A stretch of DNA of 64,000 bases from assembly GCF_034258515.1 (NCBI RefSeq), contig NZ_CP139438.1, positions 1,798,001 to 1,862,000 on the forward strand. Direction: 5' to 3'. This document shows positions 35,101 through 44,262 of the stretch, one piece after another. Origin of the DNA: Pseudarthrobacter oxydans. GTDB lineage: Bacteria; Actinomycetota; Actinomycetes; Actinomycetales; Micrococcaceae. The notes under the pieces were generated by a model. It saw only the letters and a program-made list of their open reading frames with translations, was not told where the DNA came from and ran no database searches. Positions within the stretch are counted from its first letter, which is position 1. The number at the start of each line of letters is the position of its first letter. The position numbers and the translations under genes were made by a program.

Positions 35101-35677
35101 GCTGGGTTTCCTTCCAGCCGTCGCGGGGACTGCCCGGGTGACCGGCCGGGCCGCGTGGTGCCCGCAGGAGGCCCACCTCTTTGACTCGACCATCCGCGGC
35201 AACCTGCTGCTTGGCAAGCGTTCCTCCGGGGACCGGGCTGCCGGCGGCGACGCCGAACTTCGGGATGTGCTTGCGTCCGTTGGGCTGTCCGGCCTGGTGG
35301 AGGGGCTGCCGGCGGGCCTGGACACCCGGATCGGTCCCGGCGGTGCGTTCCTGAGCGGAGGGGAGCGCCAGCGCCTGGCGGTGGCCCGCACGCTGATGAC
35401 GGGCGCGGAGGTGATCCTGTTGGACGAGCCGACGGCCCACCTGGATGCGGAATCGGCACAGGCCATGCTGGCGGACCTGCGCGCGGGGCTGCGGAACCGC
35501 ACTGTGGTGCTGGTGACCCACAACCCCGCTGACATCGCCCCCGGCGACGCCCGCCTGGTGCTGGCCGCCGGGTCAGGGAACACAGGACGCGCACCCGCGC
35601 CTGCGTATGCCCGGACCCGTGCCTCGACGGCGTATGCGCTTACCGCGGCAGAGGGGGATCAGCCGTCCACATCGTGA
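32171..35677 (+). CDS. cydDC: CydDC fusion: thiol reductant ABC exporter
   Basis: A 1168-residue fusion of the usually separate CydD and CydC half-transporters. Half 1: membrane region (~1-300), Walker A GASGAGKST (361-369), signature LSPGELRRVALARG, Walker B VLLLDEPTAHLDD. A Pro/Ala/Thr linker (~540-590) follows. Half 2: membrane region (~590-870), Walker A GPSGSGKST (964-972), signature LSGGERQRLAVARTL, Walker B VILLDEPTAHLD. It exports cysteine/glutathione-type thiols needed for bd oxidase assembly. The start is one base after the cydB stop. Its last 19 bases overlap the convergent DinB gene. Confidence 0.95.
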   Translation: MRPSFPPGPATRSALYLLGLLAALKALSLVLMGQAVASALAGMVAGDPGWDGQVPLGLAGAVLRSLTVWGQAVASRRAALSIKEELRAGLLERALRNGVREAGPADGGLAVLATRGLDALDNYYTQFLPALVNCATIPLLLGARILFADWLSAVVIVLTVPLVPLFMVLIGRYTEDSVREAQASLARLSAHMLELAKGLPVLVGLGRATAQRKALEEISEEYRARTMGTLRTAFLSALALELIATISVAVVAVFIGVRLVHGDMPLEAGLLALILAPDCYLPLRELGTAHHASDDGRVALAAAAAVTDAPEPRPLPAAKAGRPGAPVTVTDLAVSYGGRSGPAVGPLTFSAPQGRITALDGASGAGKSTVLGVLAGTIGDGGGTTVTGTVQGLDRTALAWVPQHPAMLAETVLDEVVLYVSGDIPGARGQAGAEAAARACLDRAAAGHLAQQHPAELSPGELRRVALARGLAKIEAGATVLLLDEPTAHLDDASAMAVEEAIRKLRGRVTVILVAHNERTRSLADHVVAVGRPGRTVPAAAHPADAFRAQPAAAAGSAAGETADDSASTAGTAAGATNPAAAERAGSRATARLLAVLLAPVRGKFAAAAVVGTLAAVFAVALSGLSGWLIIRASGQPPILYLLTAIVGVRFFGIGRAVLRYWERLLLHDAVFAALTRLRGQLWESLSRRALALRRLLQGGNVLGSVIDDVDTVRDLLPRVVLPPVTALAVSALALATTGLLVPAALPAVLAAAAASLFMAPALALWADRKSASAEQVLRSGVLRRISAALDARAELHANGVASAVLAGLRAQDRSATRASRRSAWADGLGHAITTASCCAAAFAAALLAAPAVFEGRLEPATAAVVVLLLLALVEPYAAMTTAVRQFPALRTVMRRVAASGALDRAAPDSVGSAADGLQEVPPRHNGAPGVELENLAAAWPGGAPVFAGLDAVAEPGRWLAVTGPSGSGKSTLLSVLLGFLPAVAGTARVTGRAAWCPQEAHLFDSTIRGNLLLGKRSSGDRAAGGDAELRDVLASVGLSGLVEGLPAGLDTRIGPGGAFLSGGERQRLAVARTLMTGAEVILLDEPTAHLDAESAQAMLADLRAGLRNRTVVLVTHNPADIAPGDARLVLAAGSGNTGRAPAPAYARTRASTAYALTAAEGDQPSTS

Positions 35678-36177
35678 AGGTGATGGACGACGTCGTGCAG
35701 GAAGTACTGGGCGAGGGTCAGGACGGTGAATTCAGAACCGTTGCTGCGCAGCCCTTTCCGTGCCCACTCCGCTTCGCGGACGCCGGCAAAGGACTCCGCC
35801 ACCTGCTTACCCTCTGCGGCCAGTTCAGCGCTCACCACGGCGGGATCGGCGTTGGCGTAGTCCTTGTCCAGCGCTGTCCGGTCCTGGTCCCAGTTCTCGA
35901 ACCTGGCGTCGTCCGAATCCAGCATGAGGTTCAGCCTCTGGTCAAAGAGGCTGAAGACGTCCCGGACGTGGCAGGCGTACTCCAGCGCCGACCAGGTGTG
36001 CTCGTTCGGGCGCTCGGCGGCGTCCGGCCTGCGCAGGACGGCCCGCCAGCGGGGGAGCATGTTTTCGATGGTCCCGGGGACCGTTGACGGCGTCACCGTG
36101 GAAGCGTCAAAAGAGCATTCCGGGCAGGGACGGGTCAGGACCCAGGTCCAGTCCTTCTCATCAGGAACGATAGGCAT
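35659..36177 (-). CDS. DinB family protein
   Basis: A 172-residue protein of the DinB/YfiT metal-binding four-helix-bundle type. The expected His ligands are in NEHTWSALEYACHVRDVFSLF and in the C-terminal LHDVVHHLHDVDG. Members include thiol-dependent transferases using mycothiol or bacillithiol, but the substrate cannot be read here. Two cysteines sit in the opening TRPCPECSFDAS, a possible extra metal site. It overlaps the cydDC 3' end by 19 bases on the opposite strand and ends the cyd block. Confidence 0.88.
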   Translation of the reverse strand: MPIVPDEKDWTWVLTRPCPECSFDASTVTPSTVPGTIENMLPRWRAVLRRPDAAERPNEHTWSALEYACHVRDVFSLFDQRLNLMLDSDDARFENWDQDRTALDKDYANADPAVVSAELAAEGKQVAESFAGVREAEWARKGLRSNGSEFTVLTLAQYFLHDVVHHLHDVDG

Positions 36178-36196
36178 GGAAGCAGTCTAGGCTGGA

Positions 36197-38716
36197 TCAG
36201 GCAGTCTGGGCGGGATCAGGCCAGGCCATGGCGGGACCCACCACATCCACCGGCTGGGAGAGCGGGACGCCGGATCCGTCACGCCGGCCATGCTCCTGAG
36301 GCAGGGACCTGGCGACCCCGGCTGCCGAGGACGCCTTGGCCGGGCCGTGGCCTGCCCAGGCGAGCAGCAGCGTGTCCTCGCCCTTCAGGAAGCGGTGGGC
36401 CCGCACTCCGGCTGTCGCACGCCCCTTCACCGGATACTCGGAGAACGCGGTCACCTTGGCTGTGCCGGGGGCGGTGCCGGGAAGCGCGCCGGTGGTTCCC
36501 GCGATGGTCACCACAACGGCGGCCTCGTCCTTGGGCTGGATGGCGCCGAAGTACAGTACACGGTCCCCGGACGCCAGCTTGATGCCTGCCATGCCGCCGG
36601 CCGTACGGCCCTGCGGCCGCACGCTTGCGGCACCAAACTTCAGCAGCTGCGCCTGGCTGGTCAGGAACACCAGCTCGGCATCATCGGCTCCCGCAGGCAC
36701 CACGTTGACCACAAAGTCCTTGTCCTTCAGGGAAATGACGTCCCAGTCTTCCCGGTTCAGCGGATAGTCCGGCTGCACCCGCTTCACCACTCCCTGGGCA
36801 GTGCCAATGGCCAGCACTTCGTCCAGCGGGACGAACGCCACCAGGGTCTCCCCCTTCAGGAGGGTCAGGAAATCCTTGGCGGGAACCCCGCCGGCGAGGT
36901 TCGGCAGGCCCGAGACCGGGGGCAGGACCGGCATGTCCATCACCTGGAGGCGCAGCATGCGCCCCTGCGAGGTAACCGCAGCGATTTCGCCCCGCGCCGA
37001 GGTCTTGACCACGGACGTGTATACATCGTGCTTGGCCCGGGGGCCGGCCTCCGCCAGCGGCTCCTGGTTGCTGGTGCGGGCCACCTGCCCGGACGCGGTC
37101 AGGATTGCCCAGCAGGGGTCGTCGGCGATTTCCAGGGCCAGCGGCGCGGCCTTGCCCTTCTTTCCCGCGGCCAGGGCGAGGTCGGCGGCAACGGTGGGGG
37201 CCACAGCCTCTGATTCCAGCAGGACCGTCCGCCGCGGCGTGCCGTGCTCTTCGGCGATGGCGCCCAGTTCGTCGGACACCAGCGTGCGCAGCCGTTCCTC
37301 TGAGCCCAGGATGGCCTCCAGCTCCGCGATCTCGCGGCGGAGCTCGTCCTGTTCCTTCTCGAGCTCGATCCGGGAGTACTTGGTCAGCTGGCGGAGGCGC
37401 AGTTCCAGGATGTAGTTCGCCTGGATTTCCGTGAGGTCGTAGATGGACATCAGCCGGGCCCGGGCGGCGGCGGCCTCATCCGAGGACCGGATGATCTGGA
37501 TGACTTCGTCGATGTCCACAATGGCGATGAGGAGGCCCTCCACCAGGTGGAGGCGGTCCTTCTTCTTTCCCAGCCGGAAGACGGTCCGGCGGCGCACCAC
37601 GTCGATCCGGTGGTTCACGTAGACGGTGAGCAGCTGCACCAGGCCCAGGGTCTGCGGCTGCCCGTCCACCAGGGTGACATTGTTGATGCCGAAGGAGTCC
37701 TCCATCGGCGAGTAGCGGTAGAGCTGCTGGAGGACGGCGTTGGGGTTGAAGCCGTTCTTCAGTTCGATGACCAGCCGCAGGCCGTGCTTCCGGTCCGTCA
37801 GGTCGACGATGTCGCTGATGCCGGTCAGCTTCTTGGCATTGACGGCGTCCTTGATCTTCTCGATGACCTTCTCCGGGCCCACCATGTAGGGGAGCTCGGT
37901 GACCACCAGGCCAGTCCGGCGCGCGGAAAGCTGCTCGATTTCCACCTTGGCCCGGGTCTTGAAGGACCCCCGCCCGGTGGCGTAGGCGTCGCGGATGCCG
38001 TCCAGGCCCACGATGCGCCCGCCGCTGGGCAGGTCCGGGCCGGGCACGAAGCGCATGATGTCATCCAGCGTCGCGTCCGGGTTGGCAATCAGGTGCCGCG
38101 CGGCCGCGATGACTTCCACGAGGTTGTGCGGGGCCATGTTGGTGGCCATGCCGACGGCGATGCCGGTGGCACCGTTGACCAGCAGGTTGGGGAACGCTGC
38201 CGGCAGGACGTCCGGCTGGGTCAGCTGGTTGTCGTAGTTGGGGACAAAGTCCACCACGTCTTCATCGAGGTGGTCGGTGAGGGTGAGGGCGGCGGCGGCC
38301 AGCCGTGCTTCCGTATACCGCGGAGCCGCAGGGCCGTCGTCGAGCGAGCCGAAGTTGCCGTGCCCGTCAATGAGGGGCAGCCGCAGCGAGAAGTCCTGCG
38401 CCATGCGCACCATGGCGTCGTAGATGGCGGTATCGCCGTGCGGGTGCAGCTTTCCCATGACCTCGCCCACCACGCGGGCGCTCTTCACGTGGCCGCGGTC
38501 GGGGCGCAGGCCCATATCGCTCATCATGTAGAGGATGCGGCGCTGCACCGGCTTGAGCCCGTCGCGGGCGTCGGGAAGGGCCCGCGAGTAAATCACCGAA
38601 TACGCGTACTCCAGGAAGGACCCCTCCATTTCGGAGGTGACATCGATGTCCACGATGTTTTCCGTGTAGGGGGTGCTGTCTTCCACGGTGGGGGCTGGGC
38701 TTTGGCGGCGGGCCAT
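36197..38716 (-). CDS. parC: DNA topoisomerase IV/gyrase-type subunit A
   Basis: An 839-residue DNA-cleaving subunit. It opens with [21 protein letters not shown] and [18 protein letters not shown], then carries the catalytic Tyr134 in [10 protein letters not shown]. The coiled-coil tower (~430-480) and a C-terminal beta-pinwheel with weak repeats ([23 protein letters not shown]) follow. It lacks a strict GyrA-box, which supports a ParC role. Partner of ParE encoded at 25.7-27.8 kb. Gene is 19 bases from the DinB start, same strand. Divergent from pat. Confidence 0.93.
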   Translation of the reverse strand: MARRQSPAPTVEDSTPYTENIVDIDVTSEMEGSFLEYAYSVIYSRALPDARDGLKPVQRRILYMMSDMGLRPDRGHVKSARVVGEVMGKLHPHGDTAIYDAMVRMAQDFSLRLPLIDGHGNFGSLDDGPAAPRYTEARLAAAALTLTDHLDEDVVDFVPNYDNQLTQPDVLPAAFPNLLVNGATGIAVGMATNMAPHNLVEVIAAARHLIANPDATLDDIMRFVPGPDLPSGGRIVGLDGIRDAYATGRGSFKTRAKVEIEQLSARRTGLVVTELPYMVGPEKVIEKIKDAVNAKKLTGISDIVDLTDRKHGLRLVIELKNGFNPNAVLQQLYRYSPMEDSFGINNVTLVDGQPQTLGLVQLLTVYVNHRIDVVRRRTVFRLGKKKDRLHLVEGLLIAIVDIDEVIQIIRSSDEAAAARARLMSIYDLTEIQANYILELRLRQLTKYSRIELEKEQDELRREIAELEAILGSEERLRTLVSDELGAIAEEHGTPRRTVLLESEAVAPTVAADLALAAGKKGKAAPLALEIADDPCWAILTASGQVARTSNQEPLAEAGPRAKHDVYTSVVKTSARGEIAAVTSQGRMLRLQVMDMPVLPPVSGLPNLAGGVPAKDFLTLLKGETLVAFVPLDEVLAIGTAQGVVKRVQPDYPLNREDWDVISLKDKDFVVNVVPAGADDAELVFLTSQAQLLKFGAASVRPQGRTAGGMAGIKLASGDRVLYFGAIQPKDEAAVVVTIAGTTGALPGTAPGTAKVTAFSEYPVKGRATAGVRAHRFLKGEDTLLLAWAGHGPAKASSAAGVARSLPQEHGRRDGSGVPLSQPVDVVGPAMAWPDPAQTA

Positions 38717-38792
38717 GGGTGGGTAAATCCTTCTGGAGTGCTGTGCAAACGGTTTATTGTGCGCGAGCGGCGGTGCTGCGGGAGTTTTTGGC

Positions 38793-38805
38793 TAGGCTAA
38801 GCCTA
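38793..38805 (+). promoter_or_regulatory. Leaderless promoter with palindrome before pat
   Basis: TAGGCT ends six bases before ATG 38805, giving a likely leaderless transcript. The same bases form the 13-bp palindrome TAGGCT-A-AGCCTA that includes the first base of the start codon. Confidence 0.45.
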
Positions 38806-41489
38806 TGGTGGATCAGCCCGTGGACGGCGAATATCCGGAACATTGGGAAGCCGATGTCGTCCTGCGCGACGGCGGAACCGCGCATCTGCGGCCAATCCAT
38901 CCCTCGGACTCGGACGCCGTCCAGGCATTCCACATGGGACAGTCGCAGAATTCAATCTACATGCGCTTCTTCGCGTTCAAGGCCAGGCTCTCCAGCAAGG
39001 AGCTCAAGCGGTTCACCGAGGTGGATTACCGGGACCGGGTGGCGTTCGTCATCACCATCGGCGGTGAAATCGTCGGCATCGGCCGGTATGACCGGCTCGA
39101 CGACCCCGCCGAGGCGGAAGTGGCGTTCAACATCGCGGACGCCCACCAGGGGAGGGGCATTGGTTCCATCCTGCTGGAACACCTTGCCGCCGCCGCCCAC
39201 GAAAACGGCATCCGCCGCTTCAGCGCCGAAGTGCTGCCGGAGAACCGCAAGATGCTGATGGTCTTTTCCGATGCCGGGTATGACGTCAAACGGCATTTTG
39301 ACGACGGCGTCGTGAGCCTGGAGTTCAACATCGACCCCACCGAGAGGTCCCGGGCGGTGATGGAATCCCGTGAGCACCGCGCAGAGGCGAGGAGCGTCCG
39401 CGACCTGCTGACGCCGTCGTCCGTTGCCGTCATCGGTGCCAGCCGAAAATGGGGGACCGTGGGGTACCAGCTGCTGGAGCACATCATCGAGGGCGGCTTC
39501 CGCGGCAGCGTGTACGCCATCAACCCCGAGGCGCTGGAACTGGCGGGCATGATGTCCTTCGGCAGGCTCTCCGAAGTCCCCGAGCCCGTCCAGCTTGCGG
39601 TGGTGGCCGTCCCCTACGAGGAAGTCGCCGCCGTCGTGGCCGACTGCGCCGCGGCCGGGGTGAAGGGACTGGTGGTTGCTTCGGCAGGCTTCGCGGACGA
39701 CGGCGAACGCGGCCTCGCGAGGCAGCGGGACCTCGTGCGGCAGGCCCGGGCCAACGGCATGCGGGTGATAGGACCGGCGTCCCTGGGAATTGTGAACACC
39801 CACCCCGACGTGTCGCTGAACGCTTCCATGGCGCCCGCGATGCCGCTGCGGGGCAGCCTGGGGCTGTTCTCCCAGTCGGCCGCCATCGGCGTCTCGCTCT
39901 ATGCCGCCTCCAGCAGGCGCCGGCTGGGCCTGTCCACCTTCCTCTCCGCCGGCAACCGCGCCGATGTTTCCGGCAACGACATGATGCAGTACTGGGAGGA
40001 CGACGCCGACACCTCGGCAGTCGGCCTGTACCTGGAATCCATCGGCAACCCGCGCAAGTTCTCCCGGCTGGCCCGCCGGCTGGCGCGCATCAAGCCGGTG
40101 ATCGTGGCCAAGTCCGACGCCATGGGGCTGCGCCTGCCGCCCGGGCACGCCGTCCGCACCACCCAGGCGCCGGCGGGCGCCCTGGACGCCATGCTGCGCC
40201 AGTCCGGCGTCATCCGGGTGGAAACCATAGAGCAGCTGGTGGATGTTGCCCAGGTCGTCTCCGGCCAGCCGCTCCCGGCCGGGCCCGGCCTGGCCATCTT
40301 CAGCAACTCCCAGGCGCTGGGCAAGGTGGTGGCAGACAGTGCCGCCTCGCACGGCCTGGGCATTGGCCAGGTAGTGGCCGGGGTGGACCTCGACGCCGGC
40401 CAGTCGGTGGCCCTTCCCGCCCTGCGTTCGGCCCTGCTCGCGGCGCTGGAGTCGGACGCCGTCCACGCAGCCGTCGCTGCCCTGCTTCCGGCCCGCGGGC
40501 TCACCGTGGACAGCATCGCCGAGGTGCTGGCCGAATGCTCCGTGAAGTCCGGAAAGCCCGTGGTGGCCGCGTTCACGGGGATCCTGGATCCCTCTGTCTA
40601 CGTTGAGGGGATGGTGGGGGCCGGGGAGCGCGCCGTGCCCTGCTTTTCCAACCCCGGCGCCGCCGTGGCAGCGCTCGCGGCCGTGGTGCGGTATGCCGAG
40701 TGGGTCTCCCGCGACCATGGACACTTCGTTGAACCCGAAGGCTGCGATCCCCAGGCCGCCCGGGCAGAACTCGAGGCCCACCTCCGGGACGTAAAAGGCG
40801 AGCAGCTCAAACAGCTGGACCCGGCGGCCACGCGTTCCCTCCTGGGCCACTACGGCATCACCGTACTGCCCTCTGCCGGTTTTGACAGCCCCGACGAGGC
40901 GGTGGAGGCCGCGGAGGCCCTCGGCTGGCCGGTAGCGCTGAAAACCACCGACCCCTCGCTGCGCCACCGGCTGGACCTCGGGGGAGTGCGGCTGGACATC
41001 CAGGACGCCGAGTCCCTGCGCCTGAACGTGCTGCAGATGCGCCGCATCCTGTCCCGTTACGGCGACCCCGCCCTGGAGGTGCAGACCATGGCGCCCGTTG
41101 GCCAGGCCTGCACGTTCCGGGCCATCGAAGACCCGCTCCTGGGGCCGGTCATCTCCTTCGGCCTGGCGGGCGACGCCGTCAACCTGCTGGACGACTGGGC
41201 CCACCGGGTGCCGCCCCTGTCCGCGGCGGACGTGCACGATTTCATCCGCGGACCGCGGGCGGCCCGGAAGCTGTTCGGCTACCAGGGCCTGCCCGCAGTG
41301 GACGTCGCCGCACTCGAGGACCTTGCCGGCAGGCTCGCGTGGCTGAAGGACAGCCACCCCGAGATCGCGCTGCTGGAATTCAATCCGGTGCTTTGCGGCG
41401 CCTCCGGGGCGGTTATCCTGGCGGCGGACGTCCGGATCGGCAACGCGGCCCAGCGCACGGACAGCGCCCGCCGGGCCATGCTCGGCTGA
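38805..41489 (+). CDS. pat: Protein acetyltransferase: GNAT domain plus NDP-forming acyl-CoA synthetase-like domain
   Basis: An 894-residue two-part protein. Residues ~20-180 are a GNAT domain with acetyl-CoA motif AHQGRGIGSILLEHL. Residues ~195-890 are an acetyl-CoA-synthetase (ADP-forming)-like module: CoA-binding GASRKWGTVGYQLL, ligase region, and ATP-grasp (HYGITVLP, LKTTDPSLRHRLDLGGVRL). The conserved phosphorylated His segment (usually SHTG) is replaced by VRTTQAP, so the synthetase half is probably non-catalytic, as described for other Pat enzymes. GNAT-first order matches the Streptomyces PatA type. It probably acetylates acyl-CoA synthetases on lysine. Confidence 0.88.
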   Translation: MVDQPVDGEYPEHWEADVVLRDGGTAHLRPIHPSDSDAVQAFHMGQSQNSIYMRFFAFKARLSSKELKRFTEVDYRDRVAFVITIGGEIVGIGRYDRLDDPAEAEVAFNIADAHQGRGIGSILLEHLAAAAHENGIRRFSAEVLPENRKMLMVFSDAGYDVKRHFDDGVVSLEFNIDPTERSRAVMESREHRAEARSVRDLLTPSSVAVIGASRKWGTVGYQLLEHIIEGGFRGSVYAINPEALELAGMMSFGRLSEVPEPVQLAVVAVPYEEVAAVVADCAAAGVKGLVVASAGFADDGERGLARQRDLVRQARANGMRVIGPASLGIVNTHPDVSLNASMAPAMPLRGSLGLFSQSAAIGVSLYAASSRRRLGLSTFLSAGNRADVSGNDMMQYWEDDADTSAVGLYLESIGNPRKFSRLARRLARIKPVIVAKSDAMGLRLPPGHAVRTTQAPAGALDAMLRQSGVIRVETIEQLVDVAQVVSGQPLPAGPGLAIFSNSQALGKVVADSAASHGLGIGQVVAGVDLDAGQSVALPALRSALLAALESDAVHAAVAALLPARGLTVDSIAEVLAECSVKSGKPVVAAFTGILDPSVYVEGMVGAGERAVPCFSNPGAAVAALAAVVRYAEWVSRDHGHFVEPEGCDPQAARAELEAHLRDVKGEQLKQLDPAATRSLLGHYGITVLPSAGFDSPDEAVEAAEALGWPVALKTTDPSLRHRLDLGGVRLDIQDAESLRLNVLQMRRILSRYGDPALEVQTMAPVGQACTFRAIEDPLLGPVISFGLAGDAVNLLDDWAHRVPPLSAADVHDFIRGPRAARKLFGYQGLPAVDVAALEDLAGRLAWLKDSHPEIALLEFNPVLCGASGAVILAADVRIGNAAQRTDSARRAMLG

Positions 41490-41531
41490 CGCGGTTAGCA
41501 ATGTGACCGGCCCATCTGTGAAAATGGGGGA

Positions 41532-42272
41532 ATGAGCTCACAGCCTCCCGCGTCGGCGCCCGAAACGCCCGGCAATGAAAACCAGGCAGTCCGCCACAGC
41601 TCACATAACCACGGTGCCCAGGGCCAAAGCCTGGACGGCGCACTGCAGAAGGCCGGTTTCTACCCGCGCCTTGTTGCCGACGTGGTGGACGACGCCCTGG
41701 ACGGCCGCGACTGTGTTGCCCACCTGGTGCACCTGGAAACCCACTTTGACCGGGCCGAGGTCCGGCGCCACATCACCGTTCTGGTGCTGACCGCGGACAT
41801 GCTGGTGATTACCCACGTGGACGACCAGCAGCTGGACGAGGCCGGTGAACAGATCGTGGCCCAGATCTCCACGGAATCCGTCCCCGTGGCGCAGATCCGC
41901 TCCGTGGTGCTCAGCTACATGTACGCCCAGCCGCAGAACTATAAGCCATCGGATCCCGTGCGCGAGGTGACGCTGTCCATCGCCTGGTCCGGCGGCCAGC
42001 GGCTGGACATGGGCCCTGCCAGCTGCGGGGATCCCCAGTGCGAAGCCGACCACGGCTATAGCGGCACCATTGCGCAGGAAGACATCGTCCTCCGGATCAG
42101 CGCTGAGGCTGACGGGCTGCAGGCAGTCCAGGACGCCAAGTTGTTTGCCCGCGCGCTGCGCGCGGTCAACACGGGCTCCGCCGCCCCGGTGCCGCACATC
42201 CAGTCCCTCCCTCCGCGTCCGCGTCCGGGCGTGTTCGGCAACCGGCTGAGCCGCGGGCACCAGCAGCGCTGA
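41532..42272 (+). CDS. DUF5998 family protein
   Basis: A 246-residue soluble protein. After a disordered Pro/Ser/His-rich N-terminus (~35 residues) the conserved core starts ALQKAGFYPRLVADVVDDALDG and includes RRHITVLVLTADMLVITHVDD. Cys and His in CGDPQCEADHGY could bind a metal. It is an actinobacterial family normally encoded between pat and the phosphodiesterase, as here. Function unknown. GGGGGA is right before the ATG. Ends one base before the next start. Confidence 0.87.
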   Translation: MSSQPPASAPETPGNENQAVRHSSHNHGAQGQSLDGALQKAGFYPRLVADVVDDALDGRDCVAHLVHLETHFDRAEVRRHITVLVLTADMLVITHVDDQQLDEAGEQIVAQISTESVPVAQIRSVVLSYMYAQPQNYKPSDPVREVTLSIAWSGGQRLDMGPASCGDPQCEADHGYSGTIAQEDIVLRISAEADGLQAVQDAKLFARALRAVNTGSAAPVPHIQSLPPRPRPGVFGNRLSRGHQQR

Positions 42273-42273
42273 G

Positions 42274-43542
42274 ATGCCGGAAGAACGCCGCCTGACCATC
42301 CCCGCCGCAGTTACCCCGTCGCATGCCGCTCCAGTCCAGGCCGGCCGGACGGCCGACCTTCCGCCCGCCCCCGCCTACGGCCGGCGCTCCGTCGCGGATG
42401 TGCTGACCAGTGCCGCGGCCAGCCTGGGCCTCGATGGCTTTACCAATACGCTTGGCCTTCCTGCCGCGTCGCGTGTCTGCGTCGTGGTGGCCGACGGCCT
42501 GGGCCGGAACCTCCTGAAGCAGAAGTCCGCGCACACACCCTTCCTCAGGTCGGTCATCCAGGCCGGTCAGGGGGAAGTTCCCGTGTGGCTGGATTCGGCA
42601 TTCCCCTCAACGACGGCCGCCGCTCTGGCATGTTTCGGTACCGGGCTGCCCCCCGGCCAGCACGGCATGGTGGGCTACGACGTGCTTGACCCGGAGCAGG
42701 ACAAAGTGGTCAACATGCTCGGCAACTGGGACGCCGGGGTGGACCCCCTCGCCTGGCAGCCGTTCCCCACCGTGCTGGAACGGGCTGCAGGCCAGGCCGC
42801 CGTCACCACGGTCAGCCTTCCCCAGTTCGGCGATTCGCCCATGACCAGGGCTGCCCTGCGCGGCGGGACCTTCGTGGCCGGCACCACTTCCCACGCCCGG
42901 ACTGAGGCCGCCGCCGAAGCCCTCGCCGCCCCCGGCCCGGCCCTGTTGTACTTCTACCTCAACGAGCTGGACAAGGCCGGGCACCGCTACGGCTGCCAGT
43001 CCGAATCCTGGGAGCACCAGCTTGAGGAGCTGGATGCCACCATGAAGCGGTTGAATGCCTCCCTGCCTGCCGGCACCACCATCCTGCTGACCGCGGACCA
43101 CGGCATGCTGGATGTGCCGGAACAACAGCGCATCGACTTTTCAGCCGACCCGGCGCTGGTGGAAGGCGTCCGGCACACCGCCGGCGAACCGCGCATGGTG
43201 CACCTCTACCTGGAAACCGGAGCGGACGGCACAGGGCCCGACGCCGGCGCACGCGAAAGGCTTCTCGCAGCCTGGCGCACCCGCTTCGGTACCCGCATCT
43301 GGGCCTTCACCAGGGAGGACGCCATTGCGGCGGGGCTCTTCGGCCCGGTTCGGCCCGCCGTCGAGGGCAGGATCGGCGACGTAATGATTGCAGCCCGCGA
43401 TGAGCTGGCACTGTATGACACAAGACGCGTCCGCCCCACGGCGATGGAAGTCGTGGGCCAGCACGGATCCCTGACCAAGGCTGAGCGGGAGGTCCCGCTG
43501 CTGTGCTTCACGGCAGGCGGCAGGAGCGTCCGCCGTGGCTGA
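42274..43542 (+). CDS. Alkaline-phosphatase-superfamily phosphodiesterase (NPP-like)
   Basis: A 422-residue enzyme of the nucleotide pyrophosphatase/phosphodiesterase group. Metal-binding and nucleophile motifs are VVVADGLGRNLL, SAFPSTTAAALACFGTG (Thr nucleophile), LDKAGHRYG, LTADHGMLD and VRHTAGEPR, so both zinc sites look complete. No signal peptide is seen, so it is probably cytoplasmic. Start ATG 42274 is one base after the DUF5998 stop, and the 3' end overlaps tdk by eight bases: a tight operon. Confidence 0.9.
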   Translation: MPEERRLTIPAAVTPSHAAPVQAGRTADLPPAPAYGRRSVADVLTSAAASLGLDGFTNTLGLPAASRVCVVVADGLGRNLLKQKSAHTPFLRSVIQAGQGEVPVWLDSAFPSTTAAALACFGTGLPPGQHGMVGYDVLDPEQDKVVNMLGNWDAGVDPLAWQPFPTVLERAAGQAAVTTVSLPQFGDSPMTRAALRGGTFVAGTTSHARTEAAAEALAAPGPALLYFYLNELDKAGHRYGCQSESWEHQLEELDATMKRLNASLPAGTTILLTADHGMLDVPEQQRIDFSADPALVEGVRHTAGEPRMVHLYLETGADGTGPDAGARERLLAAWRTRFGTRIWAFTREDAIAAGLFGPVRPAVEGRIGDVMIAARDELALYDTRRVRPTAMEVVGQHGSLTKAEREVPLLCFTAGGRSVRRG

Positions 43543-44260
43543 ACTCGTCTTCTTTTCGGGCACCATGGACTGCGGCAAATCCACCCTCGCGCTGCAGATG
43601 GATCACAACCACCGTGCCCGGGGCCGGGGCGGTGTGCGCTTCAGCCGCAACGACCGTGCCGGCGCATCCCGCATCTCCAGCCGGCTCGGCCTCGAAACCG
43701 ACGCAGTGGAGGTGGCGGACGGCACGGACTTCTGGGAGGAAGTCATGCTGCGGCGCACCCAGGGCCAGCGCGTGGACTACCTGATTTGCGATGAGGCGCA
43801 GTTCTATACGCCGGAGCAGGTGGAACAGCTGGCGAAGGTCGTGGACGAGATCGACGTCGACGTTTTTGCCTTCGGTATTACCGCCGACTTCCGCACCAGG
43901 CTCTTCCCCGGCTCGCAGCGGCTGATCGAACTGGCGGACCGGGTGCAGGTTTTACAGGTGGAGGCCCTGTGCTGGTGCGGCCGCCGGGCTACGCACAATG
44001 CAAGGACGGTGGACGGCGTCATGGTCACCGAAGGCGCCCAGGTAGTGGTGGGTGACGTCGACATGGCCGTTGACGGATCAGCGGCTCCGGCCGCAGGCCG
44101 CATTCCCGTGGTGGGCTACGAAACCCTCTGCCGGCGCCACTTCATGCGGCGGGTCACGGCCCATGGTGCCAACCTCATGGCTGAGCAGGACCAGCTGCTG
44201 CCGTTCGAGGTGGATGCGTGCCTGTGGCGCGGCACCGGCGGAACCGGGGCAGGCGCCTAA
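43535..44260 (+). CDS. tdk: Thymidine kinase
   Basis: A 241-residue type II thymidine kinase. The P-loop is GTMDCGKST (9-17). Walker B-like LICDEAQFYTPEQ, FGITADFRTRLFPGSQRL and the lasso region with zinc cysteines ALCWCGRRATHNART are present, and a late Cys-x2-Arg-His (TLCRRHF) completes the zinc site. It phosphorylates thymidine for salvage. GTG 43535 lies inside the end of the phosphodiesterase gene (8-base overlap). dut, a dTMP-supply enzyme, is ~2.5 kb away. Confidence 0.94.
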   Translation: MAELVFFSGTMDCGKSTLALQMDHNHRARGRGGVRFSRNDRAGASRISSRLGLETDAVEVADGTDFWEEVMLRRTQGQRVDYLICDEAQFYTPEQVEQLAKVVDEIDVDVFAFGITADFRTRLFPGSQRLIELADRVQVLQVEALCWCGRRATHNARTVDGVMVTEGAQVVVGDVDMAVDGSAAPAAGRIPVVGYETLCRRHFMRRVTAHGANLMAEQDQLLPFEVDACLWRGTGGTGAGA

Positions 44261-44262
44261 GC

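Noticed and set aside
38952..41501. 849-codon open frame antisense to pat
   Set aside because: Typical GC-rich shadow frame; low-complexity translation and no family resemblance, while the plus strand encodes a recognised protein.
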